Assembly (NCBI RefSeq): GCF_000429405.1
Contig: NZ_AUBU01000013.1
Location: 170,714-234,713, forward strand
DNA length: 64,000 nucleotides
Direction: 5' to 3'
DNA from: Algoriphagus marincola DSM 16067
Lineage (GTDB): Bacteria; Bacteroidota; Bacteroidia; Cytophagales; Cyclobacteriaceae
Shown here: positions 35,053 to 44,715 of the stretch, in pieces
Layout: each line of letters begins with the position of its first letter
Position numbering within the stretch: the stretch's first letter is position 1
The notes under the pieces: generated by a model
The model's database searches: none
What the model was told of the DNA's origin: nothing
What the model saw: only the letters and a program-made list of their open reading frames with translations
Position numbers and translations under genes: made by a program

Positions 35053-37121
35053 GGCTTTTGGATTTGTTTCATGATAAAATCAATGGTTGCTTCGTAGGCT
35101 TTGACCCAATTGCTGTGCAGGATGAATGAATGAACTTCATCTGGAAAAACTAATTGCTCGACTTCCACACCCTGTTTTCGGAGGACTTCTACCAATTCTA
35201 CAGATTCAGAAAAGAGTACATTTCGATCATCATCTCCATGTATTAAAAGAACAGGGTCTTCCCAGTTCTCCACATAGGCCATAGGAGATGATTTGAAAGC
35301 CAGCTCAGCCATTTCGGGGAATTTCTCGGGCTCATACCAGGAATCAAATACCGGGATGTCATTATTCCAATTATGCACACCGTGGATATCCACACCGGCG
35401 AGGAATTTTTCGGGAGCTTGTGCCAAACCATGTGCTGTCAAAAATCCTCCGTAGCTTCCACCCCAAGGGATGATTTTGGAAGAATCTACGTCTGGTCTTG
35501 CTGCCAGGTAATCCGCTGCTGCCATCAAATCCAAAACCTCGCTGGCTCCTCCTGCACCGTAGTTTTCAGCTTCCCGAAAGTCCATCCCATAGCCGATTCC
35601 TGATCGGTAGTTCAGTGTCAGGGCGATAAATCCATTGGCAGCAAAATACTGCTGAAGGGCATAGGCATTGCTGTAATATTGGGAGTAATTGAAGCCTAAA
35701 AGCATCTGTCTACGGCTCCCTCCGTGAAGGAAAATGACAGCTGGATATTTCTTAGTAGCGTCATGGTTTGGAGGAAGGAAAAGCTGGGCTCGTGTTTTGA
35801 AACCATCTTCCGCTTGAAGGTCCAAGCCGAGGGGTTTGATTAGTGTTTTTGGAAAGTCCTGAGGGAAGAATTCTTCTGCAAGTGGCTCGGAGTTGTCATT
35901 TTGTCGAATATATGGCCAGGCTGGTCGGGTAGCCGTTGCAGAAAGATAGGCCAAGCCATCTTCCAAGCGGACAGGTGACCAATTGATATTTCCTTTTTCG
36001 GAAAGATCTTCCAAATCAAAGGAATTCAAATCCAAGCTGTAGATTTTTCTACGCTCAATATCCCCAATATTGCTTGTCAGCAAGAGTTCATCTTTTTTGT
36101 AGCTCGTTTTCACTTTTTCGACAATGCCTTGCCCCTTGGTCAGATGCTTGACTTCCCCACTGGTAGGATTGACTGCGTACAATTGCATCCAACCGTTTTT
36201 CTCCCAGGGGAATACCAGTTGACCAGAAGGCGTCCACCACAATCTATCCGCTTCTGCAGGAAGATCCCAAACCACAACCGAACCGGGCCCTGTTCCGGAA
36301 TTCCAAACTTCTTCTGCCTTCATCGTCTCCATATCCAAAACCCGGATGCTCCACGGATTACTCTCCTTAATGGCAGTGAAAGAAAGTAAGTTGTTGATAT
36401 TCGGTATCCGTAGATAGGCCAATTGTTTGCCATCGGGACTCCAGGCTGGATAGCTGTCTTTATCCAGACTCGTCTCCGGATAGGTCAATTTCTTTTGCTC
36501 AAAATCCCAAATCCCAATAAAAGAGTGGTCGCCTCGGGTAGAGACGAAGGCGAGCTTTTCTCCATCAGGGGAGAAGGATAGCTGGCTAGATCCTCCCCTA
36601 GATACAAACAGCCTTTCCTGCTGGGATGAACTGTCATTGAGCGATTTCCAATAGACATTGGGTCCAATTTTATAGACTAGGGCTTGCCCATCTGGTGAAA
36701 AAGTGATGGTCGAACCCGGACTGAAATACCGGGTTTTTAGGGTGGTCAAATCAATTAAGTGAATTTTAAAGTCCGTGTTTTCCTGAAGTTGAGCCGGATT
36801 GGCTGCTTCTCCAGAGGAGTTTCTGGAATTTCCACGCACAAAGGCCAGAATTTTTCCATCCGGGGAAAAGGCTAGCTCTCCTAGTCCAAGCCCTTCATCT
36901 CCTTCAAAATTTGTGATTTTTTTTGCTTCGAAATTCGGACTTTCCGCCAAAAAGATATTCCGCTCTCCTTCCGAATTAAAGACCCAAGCGACTGCTTTTC
37001 CATCCGGACTCGCTGTCAGATCGGTAGGAAAAGGAGCTGAGAGATATTGTGCGATGGATTGGGCATCTGTTTGATAAGCAGAAAGGAGGAAGAGAACGAG
37101 ATAGGTTAGAATTTTTCGCAT
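35049..37121 (-). CDS. S9 family prolyl oligopeptidase-like peptidase
   Basis: A 690-residue secreted peptidase (signal to about TDAQ). Residues 30-420 form a PD40/TolB-type propeller (repeated S-P-D-G-K motifs). The C-terminal alpha/beta hydrolase carries the nucleophile Ser556 in GGSYGGF, the acid in LIHGDDDRNV and the His in DEVHSF. It should cleave peptides or acyl-peptides in the periplasm. It is the first gene of a two-gene unit with the serine hydrolase. Confidence 0.92.
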   Translation of the reverse strand: MRKILTYLVLFLLSAYQTDAQSIAQYLSAPFPTDLTASPDGKAVAWVFNSEGERNIFLAESPNFEAKKITNFEGDEGLGLGELAFSPDGKILAFVRGNSRNSSGEAANPAQLQENTDFKIHLIDLTTLKTRYFSPGSTITFSPDGQALVYKIGPNVYWKSLNDSSSQQERLFVSRGGSSQLSFSPDGEKLAFVSTRGDHSFIGIWDFEQKKLTYPETSLDKDSYPAWSPDGKQLAYLRIPNINNLLSFTAIKESNPWSIRVLDMETMKAEEVWNSGTGPGSVVVWDLPAEADRLWWTPSGQLVFPWEKNGWMQLYAVNPTSGEVKHLTKGQGIVEKVKTSYKKDELLLTSNIGDIERRKIYSLDLNSFDLEDLSEKGNINWSPVRLEDGLAYLSATATRPAWPYIRQNDNSEPLAEEFFPQDFPKTLIKPLGLDLQAEDGFKTRAQLFLPPNHDATKKYPAVIFLHGGSRRQMLLGFNYSQYYSNAYALQQYFAANGFIALTLNYRSGIGYGMDFREAENYGAGGASEVLDLMAAADYLAARPDVDSSKIIPWGGSYGGFLTAHGLAQAPEKFLAGVDIHGVHNWNNDIPVFDSWYEPEKFPEMAELAFKSSPMAYVENWEDPVLLIHGDDDRNVLFSESVELVEVLRKQGVEVEQLVFPDEVHSFILHSNWVKAYEATIDFIMKQIQKP

Positions 37122-37256
37122 TGCCTAGTTGATTTCAGACAATTTAGCGATCAGAAAATGGCTTTCAAAGTTCTGGTTAAGCTTTGCTACCTGAGATGAA
37201 TTCTTTTGATTTACTGATTGATCAATAAAACCTGAATCTACCGAACTATTTTCACC

Positions 37257-38225
37257 ATGCTAAGACAAGCCATGCTATCATTTTTTCTTTTTTTGAGCAT
37301 TGACATGCTTGGTATTGCTCAGCAAAAAAAAGTGGTCTTTATCATTTTAGACGGGATTCCTGCGCCAGAACTAGAAAGAATTCATACGCCTAATTTGGAT
37401 CGAATATCAAAAGTTGGAGGTTATGCAAGGGCATTTACTGGGGGAGAAAAAGGAGGGAAGTCCGAGACTCCGACTATCTCAGCTGTAGGGTATAATTCAT
37501 TGCTTACCGGTACTTGGGCCAATAAACATAATGTCTGGGGAAATGACATCGAATCACCCAATTACGATTACTGGACGATATTTCGGCTGATGCGAGAGGC
37601 TAGGCCTGAGTCGAAACTGGCTATTTTTTCCACTTGGGAAGACAATAGGACCAAATTAATCGGAGAGAGAAAGGCGGAGACTGCTTACCTGAAATTGGAT
37701 ATTGCTTTCGATGGATTTGAAAAGGATACGATTCGTTTTCCCCATGATAGGGAAAAGACTTACCTCCGAAAAATTGACAATTTGGTGTCATTTGAAGCGG
37801 CTCATTCTCTGAAAACCCATGCTCCTGACCTTTCTTGGGTCTACCTGGAGTTTACCGATGCGGCAGGACATCGCTATGGGAAAAGTCCCCAACTTACTTC
37901 AGCCATAGAGTTGGCTGACCGTCAGGTAGGAAGAATTTGGGAGGCTATTCGGTTTCGGGAAGAAAATTATGGGGAGGAATGGATGATTTGGATTACCACC
38001 GATCATGGTCGAAAAGCACCTGATTTAAAGGATCATGGTGGTCAAAGTGATTCTGAGCGGGAAATTTGGATGATTAGCAATGCTAAAAATCTGAGTGATA
38101 GCTTCTATTCCGGAAAGGCTTCCATGGTGGATATTTTGCCGACACTGATTGAATTTTTGGAAATTCCTGTGCCTGAAGTACAGCGGAAAAATTGGGATGG
38201 AGCAAGCCTGATTTTGAAAAAATAA
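37257..38225 (+). CDS. Alkaline phosphatase-superfamily phosphodiesterase/pyrophosphatase
   Basis: A 322-residue secreted enzyme (signal ending near GIAQ). Metal ligands are in VVFIILDGIP. The nucleophile Thr lies in SETPTISAVGYNSLLTG, and further ligands are in EFTDAAGHRYG and TTDHGRKAPDLKDHGG. This pattern is that of nucleotide pyrophosphatase/phosphodiesterases, which split phosphodiester bonds in nucleotides or lipids. It stands alone and is followed by a nested inverted repeat that can end its transcript. Confidence 0.85.
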   Translation: MLRQAMLSFFLFLSIDMLGIAQQKKVVFIILDGIPAPELERIHTPNLDRISKVGGYARAFTGGEKGGKSETPTISAVGYNSLLTGTWANKHNVWGNDIESPNYDYWTIFRLMREARPESKLAIFSTWEDNRTKLIGERKAETAYLKLDIAFDGFEKDTIRFPHDREKTYLRKIDNLVSFEAAHSLKTHAPDLSWVYLEFTDAAGHRYGKSPQLTSAIELADRQVGRIWEAIRFREENYGEEWMIWITTDHGRKAPDLKDHGGQSDSEREIWMISNAKNLSDSFYSGKASMVDILPTLIEFLEIPVPEVQRKNWDGASLILKK

Positions 38226-38350
38226 AGAGGCTGTTTCATAGGTAAGTTTTCTTGTCAGGCTGAGCGAAGTCGAAGCCTTATATGCGCTAATTAAGCCCAA
38301 TTCGACGTCGCTCAATATTACAATTGTGTGTTTATGAGACAGCCTCTTTT
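38226..38350. repeat. Nested inverted-repeat intergenic element
   Basis: Outer arms AGAGGCTGTTTCATA (38226-38240) and TATGAGACAGCCTCT (38333-38347) pair at 14 of 15 positions and are followed by TTT. Inner arms TGAGCGAAGTCGAA (38261-38274) and TTCGACGTCGCTCA (38301-38314) pair at 13 of 14. Both motifs resemble intergenic repeats found many times in Bacteroidota genomes. The element fills the gap between two convergent genes and can act as a terminator for both. Confidence 0.7.
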
Positions 38351-38353
38351 CAA

Positions 38354-39901
38354 TTAATTATCTATCATTCCTTTTCGGTTTGGAGATCGCGGAACTGGCC
38401 AAAATGACGGCTGACCGCTTCTTTGATTGATAGGAACTCTACGTTTTCTGGAGACTAATTCCGGTTCTTCGCAAGCCATGTAAACCAAGATTGCGGTCAT
38501 GATGGCATTGTTTTTCACTTCCTCAAACACGATCTTATCATAAGTGTCCAGGTTCGTATGCCAAGTATAATTGAAATAGGACCAGCTAAGCGAACTAAGC
38601 GAGAAAGCGGGAACGCCTGCAGCCACGAAAGAGGCATAATCTGAACCCCCACCACCTGGGTTCCCAGGGAAAGTAGTTTCAATTTCTCGGGTGATTTCCC
38701 TTGGTACTTCCGCCATCCATCTGCCAAGGTATTCATAGCTGTCCACAAAACCCTGTCCGGAAAGTCGGGCAATTCTACCGGTTCCATTATCCTGATTAAA
38801 GAGCACCTGAATTTTATCTAACGTTTCCGGATGATCTTCCACGAAAGCTCTTGATCCGTTTAAGCCTTGTTCTTCTGAGCCCCAAAGACCAACTAGTATA
38901 GTTCGTTTCGGATTAGGATAGACCTTCTTTAGAATTCGCATCACTTCCATCATAGTGATGACTCCGGTACCATTGTCCGTAGCACCGGTCGCTCCGTCCC
39001 AAGAATCAAAGTGAGCTGATAACATGACATACTCTTCAGGTTTTTCGGTTCCTCTTATTTCACCAAAAGTATTGAAGGTAGGTTGCACGCCTGTTTCTCT
39101 TGATTGAGCATTTAGGTGGATTTTGGGTTTTTTGCCGTTTTCGGCTAGTCTGAATAATAGCCCATAATCTTCAAGAGATAGGTCTATGGTAGGTACTTTT
39201 TTCGTGTAAGCTGAGAATATTTTATTAGCACCAAATCCTTTGGACCAGTATGAAGTGATTACTCCCAAGGCGCCGGCTTCTTCTAATACACCAGGGAGTT
39301 CTCTTCGTCCATGACCGGTCTGACTGATTCGCATTTCCCAATCAGCCTGCATTTCACCTCTTTCATCCTTCATCTTGGAAAAAGATTCCTCTGTGGCCCA
39401 TTCTTCCCAGTTGTAGTCAGGTCGTCCGGAAACTTCTGGAGTAGAAATCATCACATATTTACCTTTTACATTGGGCAACCAGTCTTCAAAGGATTGTCCC
39501 TCTTCTAGTCTTGGAATGACGATTACCTCACCTGTTGCACCACCCTCGGGACTTGGAGGGCTCCATGCGAGTTGAGTTCCTGATAGAGATCGCACCCATG
39601 GCTCTACCATATCGATGTGGGTGATCCCACGCTCCCAGCCGCGCCATTCTCCCCATTGCTCATTTTTCCCCTCTATGCCCCATTCTTCAAATTGTGCTAC
39701 TGCCCAATCGTGGGCCTTTTGCATTTGTGGCGAACCCACTAATCGTGGACCGATCCCATCCAATAATTCATGGCCGAGATATCTCAGCTGAGAGTTTTCT
39801 TCAGCTTCTTTGATGATGTTTTCAATGACAGGATCTTGGGCTTTTATCTGTGTGCTTATAAGCAACATTAACCCAATCCCAATGAGGTGGCGTTTTCTCA
39901 T
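38354..39901 (-). CDS. M28 family zinc aminopeptidase with PA-domain insert
   Basis: A 515-residue secreted peptidase (signal ending KAQ, about residue 22). The two-zinc site is visible: His297 in SAHFDSW, Asp in GATDNGTG, Glu-Glu in WGSEEQGL, Asp in NQDNGTG and His448 in TWHTNLD. A protease-associated domain (about 120-260) sits in front. The tail beyond 490 is rich in Arg, Pro and Ser and is not part of the fold. It removes N-terminal residues from peptides outside the cytoplasm. Single gene. Confidence 0.92.
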   Translation of the reverse strand: MRKRHLIGIGLMLLISTQIKAQDPVIENIIKEAEENSQLRYLGHELLDGIGPRLVGSPQMQKAHDWAVAQFEEWGIEGKNEQWGEWRGWERGITHIDMVEPWVRSLSGTQLAWSPPSPEGGATGEVIVIPRLEEGQSFEDWLPNVKGKYVMISTPEVSGRPDYNWEEWATEESFSKMKDERGEMQADWEMRISQTGHGRRELPGVLEEAGALGVITSYWSKGFGANKIFSAYTKKVPTIDLSLEDYGLLFRLAENGKKPKIHLNAQSRETGVQPTFNTFGEIRGTEKPEEYVMLSAHFDSWDGATGATDNGTGVITMMEVMRILKKVYPNPKRTILVGLWGSEEQGLNGSRAFVEDHPETLDKIQVLFNQDNGTGRIARLSGQGFVDSYEYLGRWMAEVPREITREIETTFPGNPGGGGSDYASFVAAGVPAFSLSSLSWSYFNYTWHTNLDTYDKIVFEEVKNNAIMTAILVYMACEEPELVSRKRRVPINQRSGQPSFWPVPRSPNRKGMIDN

Positions 39902-40000
39902 AATAGAATTTGTTTAGAAAATAAAAATATAGGAAAGACTTAGAAAAGGCTGAACCGTTGGTGGATTTAATTGGGAATTGAAAAAGTAAAATTCAACAGG

Positions 40001-40387
40001 TTAAAAAATCAATTCAAATTTCAAAATTGCTTGCATCAGTCTAAAATGCTTATCCTTCGAATAGAGGGTCAAATTTTCTTCGATTACCTGATTGACGATA
40101 ATTAAATCAGGAATTCCTACTTTATTGATCCCGCTCTTCAAATTTAATTTTTGAAGATGTCTAATCACCTCCCAATCTATATCCAATTTGACCTTCTCAA
40201 GAGCATCTAAACCCTCTATTATTTCTGTTCTTTTTTCGTGATGAAGTTTCGGAATTAATTCGGTTAGAATGATGTCATTAGTGACAACAATATCTTCTTG
40301 GAGATATACTTCCAAAGGACTAGTCCTTGAATATTTGAAAAAGTCAATCCAAACGGAAGAGTCAACTAATATTTTTGGGCTAGGCAT
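40001..40387 (-). CDS. PIN domain RNase toxin (VapC-like)
   Basis: A 128-residue PIN protein. The first catalytic Asp is Asp9 in ILVDSSVWIDF. Glu43 in NDIILTELI is the next acidic ligand, and Asp in GIPDLIIV and Asp in YSKDKHF complete the set, so the nuclease should be active. It starts on the last base of the antitoxin's stop (TAATG), a 1-base overlap that couples translation. Many VapC toxins cut initiator tRNA or 23S rRNA. The target here is unknown. Confidence 0.88.
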   Translation of the reverse strand: MPSPKILVDSSVWIDFFKYSRTSPLEVYLQEDIVVTNDIILTELIPKLHHEKRTEIIEGLDALEKVKLDIDWEVIRHLQKLNLKSGINKVGIPDLIIVNQVIEENLTLYSKDKHFRLMQAILKFELIF

Positions 40388-40581
40388 TATTTTCGATCTC
40401 TGCTTATATCTAAATCAAGATCCAAGTCTATGGTGCCTTTCATAGAAATCAATCTTTTGCGCTTATTTTGAGCGATTTTTTCTTCCAAGACTAACTTCAC
40501 AGCCTGACTTTTGGTACTTGCCCCAGTGATTTTCATCACCTCCTTCAATAATTCCTCAGGGATATCAATGGTAGTTCGCAT
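40387..40581 (-). CDS. VapB-like antitoxin
   Basis: A 64-residue protein with a ribbon-helix-helix start (MRTTIDIPEELLKEVMKITG, then STKSQAVKLVLEEKIA) for DNA binding and a C-terminal acidic tail (DLDLDLDISRDRK) to bind and block the PIN toxin. It is the first gene of the pair and should repress its own promoter. The tail's LDLDLD repeat is a small oddity. Confidence 0.85.
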   Translation of the reverse strand: MRTTIDIPEELLKEVMKITGASTKSQAVKLVLEEKIAQNKRKRLISMKGTIDLDLDLDISRDRK

Positions 40582-40734
40582 AAATAATGGTGTATTTGGG
40601 CATAAATTTTTATGTAAGATATTGAAAATTTTAAAGTCACGAAAATTTAAAATTCCTGACTTTGCTCAAGTATTGGGTTTTTCTTTTCCACTCTTCCCAA
40701 ATTGGGTGCAAATTAATTTTTGATTGAGTTTATT

Positions 40735-40742
40735 TACCTTGT
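40735..40742 (+). promoter_or_regulatory. Possible -7 element for the ebo operon
   Basis: TACCTTGT partly fits TAnnTTTG and lies 12 bases before the eboA ATG. No well-spaced -33 element is seen; TTTTTG ends at 40721, too close. Weak evidence. Confidence 0.25.
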
Positions 40743-40754
40743 CAAAAGCCCAAA

Positions 40755-41648
40755 ATGATCATGAAGCAAAATCAGGAATACTCATTATTCCTTCTTGGAC
40801 TACTTGAGAGCAGCGCTGAACAGAAATCTCTGGATTGGCTGGAGCAAAAAGTTTCAAAAATTAAAGATGCCTCCAGTCCTACCGGCTTTTTTCTGGCTTT
40901 TTCACAGGCATCAAGGTTTTTTTCAAAAGATCCGCTCAAACTGAGCGATGCGGAAAAAAACAAGGCTGAGCAGCTAGTAGAAGGATTTGATCCTAGTCAT
41001 TGGAATTGCTTACAAACTGCAAGGACCTACTTGTTATTCCATCTTAATTTGGAACAGGAAGATTGGTTGAAAGCAGTTAATCAGCTTTTTGAGACCGGTG
41101 ATCTTCACGAGCAAGCAGCTCTTTATGCAGCGCTTCCATTATTGCCTTTTCAAAATGAACTTTTGCCAAGAGCAATAGATGGTTGCCGAACCAATATGAC
41201 TTTGGTCTTCGACGCGATTGCTTTGAATAATCCCTTCCCGAGAAAGAATTTCCCTGAGCTTAATTGGAATCAAATGGTGCTGAAGGCGATTTTCATGCAG
41301 CGTCCTCTCTACCAAATTCAAGGACTGGAAGAGCGAAGAAATTCAGCGCTTGCTGAGATTGCTTCTGATTTTGCTCATGAGCGATGGGCAGCAGGTCGAA
41401 ATGTGATGCCGGAACTTTGGCGGCTGGTAGTTCCATTTATCAATGAACGATATCTTGCTGATCTTGAGAGAACCCTGAATTCTGATGATCAACTAGAGCA
41501 AATTGCTGGAGCCCTAGCCTTGGCTGAGAGTGATTCGGAAGAGTCTAGTTCCCTTCTTCAAGCATACCCAATTCTTATGGGAAAAGTTACTTCCGGAAAA
41601 TATGACTGGGAGGCAATAGGCAGAGAATTTCAGGAAAAAAGTGCTTGA
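40755..41648 (+). CDS. eboA: EboA domain-containing protein
   Basis: A 297-residue, mostly helical protein without a signal peptide. It is assigned to EboA from its position at the head of a gene set that matches eboBCDEF in order, together with helical-repeat features such as LHEQAALYAALPLLPF and ALNNPFPRKNFPE. Its biochemistry is unknown. In cyanobacteria the ebo cluster is needed to move a scytonemin precursor to the periplasm. The start may be Met1 or Met3 (40755 or 40761). eboB begins 48 bases downstream. Confidence 0.85.
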   Translation: MIMKQNQEYSLFLLGLLESSAEQKSLDWLEQKVSKIKDASSPTGFFLAFSQASRFFSKDPLKLSDAEKNKAEQLVEGFDPSHWNCLQTARTYLLFHLNLEQEDWLKAVNQLFETGDLHEQAALYAALPLLPFQNELLPRAIDGCRTNMTLVFDAIALNNPFPRKNFPELNWNQMVLKAIFMQRPLYQIQGLEERRNSALAEIASDFAHERWAAGRNVMPELWRLVVPFINERYLADLERTLNSDDQLEQIAGALALAESDSEESSSLLQAYPILMGKVTSGKYDWEAIGREFQEKSA

Positions 41649-41696
41649 TTTCAGATCCAATTAATAAATCACTTAGATAAAAAAACCTTTTCAACC

Positions 41697-42602
41697 ATGT
41701 ACATAGATCCGCATATCCATTTAGTTTCTCGTACCACAGATGACTACGAAGCCATGCAAAAGGCAGGAATAGTTGCTACCATTGAGCCGGCTTTTTGGCT
41801 GGGTCAGCCTAGAACTGAGGTCGGAAGTTTCAAGGATTATTTCAGCACTCTCGTGGGATGGGAGCGATTCAGAGCCAGTCAGTTTGGGATTGTACACTAT
41901 TGTACAATGGGCTTAAACTCTAAGGAGGCCAATAATATTCCCTTGGCTGAGCAAGTGATGGAGCTTTTGCCACTTTATGTGGGGAAGGAAGGAGTGGTGG
42001 CAATCGGTGAAATCGGATATGACGATCAGACAGAAGCTGAGGATAGGTTCTATCGGGAGCAACTCGAATTAGCCAAAGAAGTGGATTTGCCAGTATTGAT
42101 ACATACGCCCCACCGGGATAAGAAAAAGGGAACCTACCGTTCTATGGATGTGGCAGAGGAGCATGGGATGGATCCGGGATGGATTATCGTCGATCACAAT
42201 AATGAAGAGACTGTAAAAGAAGTTCTCGACCGAGGGTACTGGGCAGGCTTTACCATTTACCCGCACACCAAAATGGGTTCGGAGCGAATGGTGGAAATCG
42301 TCAAGCAGTATGGACCTGAACGAATCATCGTCAATTCTGCTGCAGATTGGGGGATATCTGATCCTTTGGCAGTGCCCAAAACTGCCGATCTGATGCGAAA
42401 AATGGGAATTCCTGAAGAGCATGTGCAGATGGTCACTTATAAAAATGCACTTGCTGCATTTTCACTTTCTGGGCAAATGCACGAAGATGATTGGTTGAAG
42501 GCTCCACCGATCGATCAGACCAAGAAAATGGGTGGTAATTCTGTACTTCGGGGAGGACAAGTTCCAAGAGTAGAGGGTCCGTCTGATCGGGTAGAGAACT
42601 GA
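41697..42602 (+). CDS. eboB: EboB, TatD-like metal-dependent hydrolase
   Basis: A 301-residue TIM-barrel hydrolase. Metal ligands are visible in DPHIHL (His6, His8), GEIGYDD (Glu), LIHTPHRD (His), IIVDHNN (His) and NSAADWG (Asp). The family resembles TatD nucleases and amidohydrolases, but the Ebo substrate is unknown. eboC starts 3 bases after its stop, so they are translationally coupled. Confidence 0.88.
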   Translation: MYIDPHIHLVSRTTDDYEAMQKAGIVATIEPAFWLGQPRTEVGSFKDYFSTLVGWERFRASQFGIVHYCTMGLNSKEANNIPLAEQVMELLPLYVGKEGVVAIGEIGYDDQTEAEDRFYREQLELAKEVDLPVLIHTPHRDKKKGTYRSMDVAEEHGMDPGWIIVDHNNEETVKEVLDRGYWAGFTIYPHTKMGSERMVEIVKQYGPERIIVNSAADWGISDPLAVPKTADLMRKMGIPEEHVQMVTYKNALAAFSLSGQMHEDDWLKAPPIDQTKKMGGNSVLRGGQVPRVEGPSDRVEN

Positions 42603-42605
42603 TTC

Positions 42606-43517
42606 ATGGCAAGCAAGCTATTCGCCTATCTCCAACTCACGCGTCCAGCCAATGTGGTGACAGCTATTGCGGATATTTGGGCAGGTTTTGCTATTGCTGG
42701 AGGCTGGTCCTATTTGATGGCAAATTGGGAACAAGGGTCGGGGGATTTTTGGCAAAATTTGCTTTGGCTTTCTTTGAGTACCATCGGGCTTTATGCAGGT
42801 GGCGTAGCTTTCAATGATATTGCTGATGCTAACTTGGATGCCATAGAGCGACCCGAAAGGCCAATTCCGAGTGGAAGAGCATCAAAAAATGGAGCGATTC
42901 TGATGTCCTCATTGCTACTTTTAGGAGGAGTCTTAGCTGCCTTTCAGGTAAACCATTTAGCAGGAATTTTAGCAATTTCTGTGGTTTTTTGCGCCTTGCT
43001 GTATGACTATTGGGGTAAGCATCAAAATTTCTTTGGACCGATCAATATGGGACTTTGTCGGGCTGGGAACTTGCTACTTGGCGTGGCGGTAGCGCCTGAA
43101 GTTTTAAGCAAAATTTGGCCGATTGGTCTTTTGCCGCTGGTCTACGTAGCAGCCATTACCATGGTCAGTAGAGGGGAAGTACACGGTAAAAACCGAAAAG
43201 CTCTTTTTGGTGGATTTGGGATGTATTCCTTGATTGTATTGGCAATCTTTTTTGCAGCAAAAATTCAAACAAGTGATTTTTGGCAGGTCATTCCATTCTT
43301 GGCTTTACTTTCCTACATGATTTTTCCACCGCTTATCAGAGCTATTCGGACCCAATCACCTCAATTTATCGGAAAATCCGTCAAAGCTGCCGTTATTTCA
43401 TTGATTATTGTGAATGCTTCCCTTGCTGTGGCCTTTGAAGGCTGGGAGATTGGGCTCGTGATTCTTGCACTTTTGCCCTTATCTTTGGGACTAGCCAAAG
43501 CTTTCGCAGTCACCTAA
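42606..43517 (+). CDS. eboC: EboC, UbiA-family prenyltransferase
   Basis: A 303-residue membrane protein with about eight TM helices. The first aspartate-rich motif of UbiA enzymes is present as NDIADANLDAIERPERPIPSG. The second region is YDYWGKHQNFFGPINMG, weaker in Asp than in classical UbiA. It would attach a prenyl group to an aromatic or sugar-like acceptor, and in the ebo system that acceptor is not known. eboD follows after 46 bases. Confidence 0.9.
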   Translation: MASKLFAYLQLTRPANVVTAIADIWAGFAIAGGWSYLMANWEQGSGDFWQNLLWLSLSTIGLYAGGVAFNDIADANLDAIERPERPIPSGRASKNGAILMSSLLLLGGVLAAFQVNHLAGILAISVVFCALLYDYWGKHQNFFGPINMGLCRAGNLLLGVAVAPEVLSKIWPIGLLPLVYVAAITMVSRGEVHGKNRKALFGGFGMYSLIVLAIFFAAKIQTSDFWQVIPFLALLSYMIFPPLIRAIRTQSPQFIGKSVKAAVISLIIVNASLAVAFEGWEIGLVILALLPLSLGLAKAFAVT

Positions 43518-43563
43518 TTATGCCTTTGCGAAACTTTCGCTTGCTCAGACCTATTATCCCTGT

Positions 43564-44712
43564 ATGAATACCATTTTGCAGCAGTCCTTCTCGGTTTCGT
43601 TTCAGTATCCCGTATGCTTTACTGAAGATCTCTTTTCTTTGGAAAATCCAATCTTGGTAGATGTTTTTGAAAAAGGAAAGTCAGTCAAAACTTTTTTTGT
43701 GATAGATAGTGGAGTGGCTGAAGCTTTCCCAGATTTGGTTTCAAATATCAAGTCCTATGCAGCTCATCTTCAGGATCGGTTTTTCCTTTGCGCAGAGCCT
43801 CTTATTGTGCCGGGAGGGGAAGATTGTAAAAATGATCCCGATGTTTATCAGCAAGTAGTCAAAGCAACCAATGATTACGGGATTGACCGTCATTCTTACA
43901 TCGTAGCAATCGGAGGGGGGGCAGTATTGGATATGGTTGGATTTGCAGCTGCTATTTCGCATCGTGGGATCCGATTGGTTCGTATCCCGACGACTGTACT
44001 TTCTCAGAATGACTCTGGGGTAGGGGTCAAAAACAGCATCAACTACTTCGGAAAGAAGAATTACCTCGGTACTTTCACCACTCCTGTGGCCGTCTTAAAT
44101 GACTTTAATTTCTTGAAGACGCTAGATGATCGAGATTGGCGAGCTGGAATCTCCGAGGCTTTGAAGGTCGCATTGATTAAAGATTTGAGTTTTTTCGAAT
44201 GGCTGGAAAAGCAAGCATTAGCCCTTTCCAAAAGAGAAATGGAACCGATGAAAGCTCAAATCATTCGGTGTGCGCAGATGCATATGGACCATATTGCAGG
44301 AAAGGATCCTTTTGAATTCGGATCTTCTCGGCCCTTGGACTTTGGGCATTGGGCGGCCCATAAGCTCGAGCATCTCAGCCAGTATCGGGTTAGGCATGGA
44401 GAGGCTGTCGCCATTGGGATTGCCTTGGATTCATGTTATTCCCACCTATTGGGATGGATCAGCAAGGAGGATTTGGATCGGGTTCTTGGGGTGATTCGAA
44501 CTTTAGGCTTCTCGCTTTACGAGCCTGAGCTTTCCGGCGAAAATCTCATTCAGGGACTTCGGGAGTTTCAGGAGCATTTGGGAGGTCAGTTGACGATTAT
44601 GCTTTTGGAGAAGCTTGGTAAAGGAGTCGAGGTACACGAAATGGATGAAGATTTGATTCAATCTGCTATTCAGATTTTGGAAGAAGAAAGTCAAGCGATC
44701 CAAAACCAATAA
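43564..44712 (+). CDS. eboD: EboD, 3-dehydroquinate synthase-like sugar phosphate cyclase
   Basis: A 382-residue cytoplasmic enzyme of the dehydroquinate synthase superfamily. NAD contact is in AIGGGAVLDMVGF, active-site Lys and Asn residues in TTVLSQNDSGVGVKNSINY, and zinc ligands in ISEALKVALIKD (Glu), DFGHWAAHKLE (His) and RHGEAVAIGI (His). The GDSGVGVKN-type segment resembles the 2-epi-5-epi-valiolone synthase branch more than AroB, so the substrate is likely a sedoheptulose-type phosphate, though this is an inference. It should not be taken as the shikimate pathway AroB. eboE starts 3 bases later. Confidence 0.88.
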   Translation: MNTILQQSFSVSFQYPVCFTEDLFSLENPILVDVFEKGKSVKTFFVIDSGVAEAFPDLVSNIKSYAAHLQDRFFLCAEPLIVPGGEDCKNDPDVYQQVVKATNDYGIDRHSYIVAIGGGAVLDMVGFAAAISHRGIRLVRIPTTVLSQNDSGVGVKNSINYFGKKNYLGTFTTPVAVLNDFNFLKTLDDRDWRAGISEALKVALIKDLSFFEWLEKQALALSKREMEPMKAQIIRCAQMHMDHIAGKDPFEFGSSRPLDFGHWAAHKLEHLSQYRVRHGEAVAIGIALDSCYSHLLGWISKEDLDRVLGVIRTLGFSLYEPELSGENLIQGLREFQEHLGGQLTIMLLEKLGKGVEVHEMDEDLIQSAIQILEEESQAIQNQ

Positions 44713-44715
44713 ATT

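Noticed and set aside
43564..44712. AroB of the shikimate pathway
   Set aside because: The gene is embedded in the ebo operon and matches EboD in place and in active-site style; a separate aroB is expected elsewhere.
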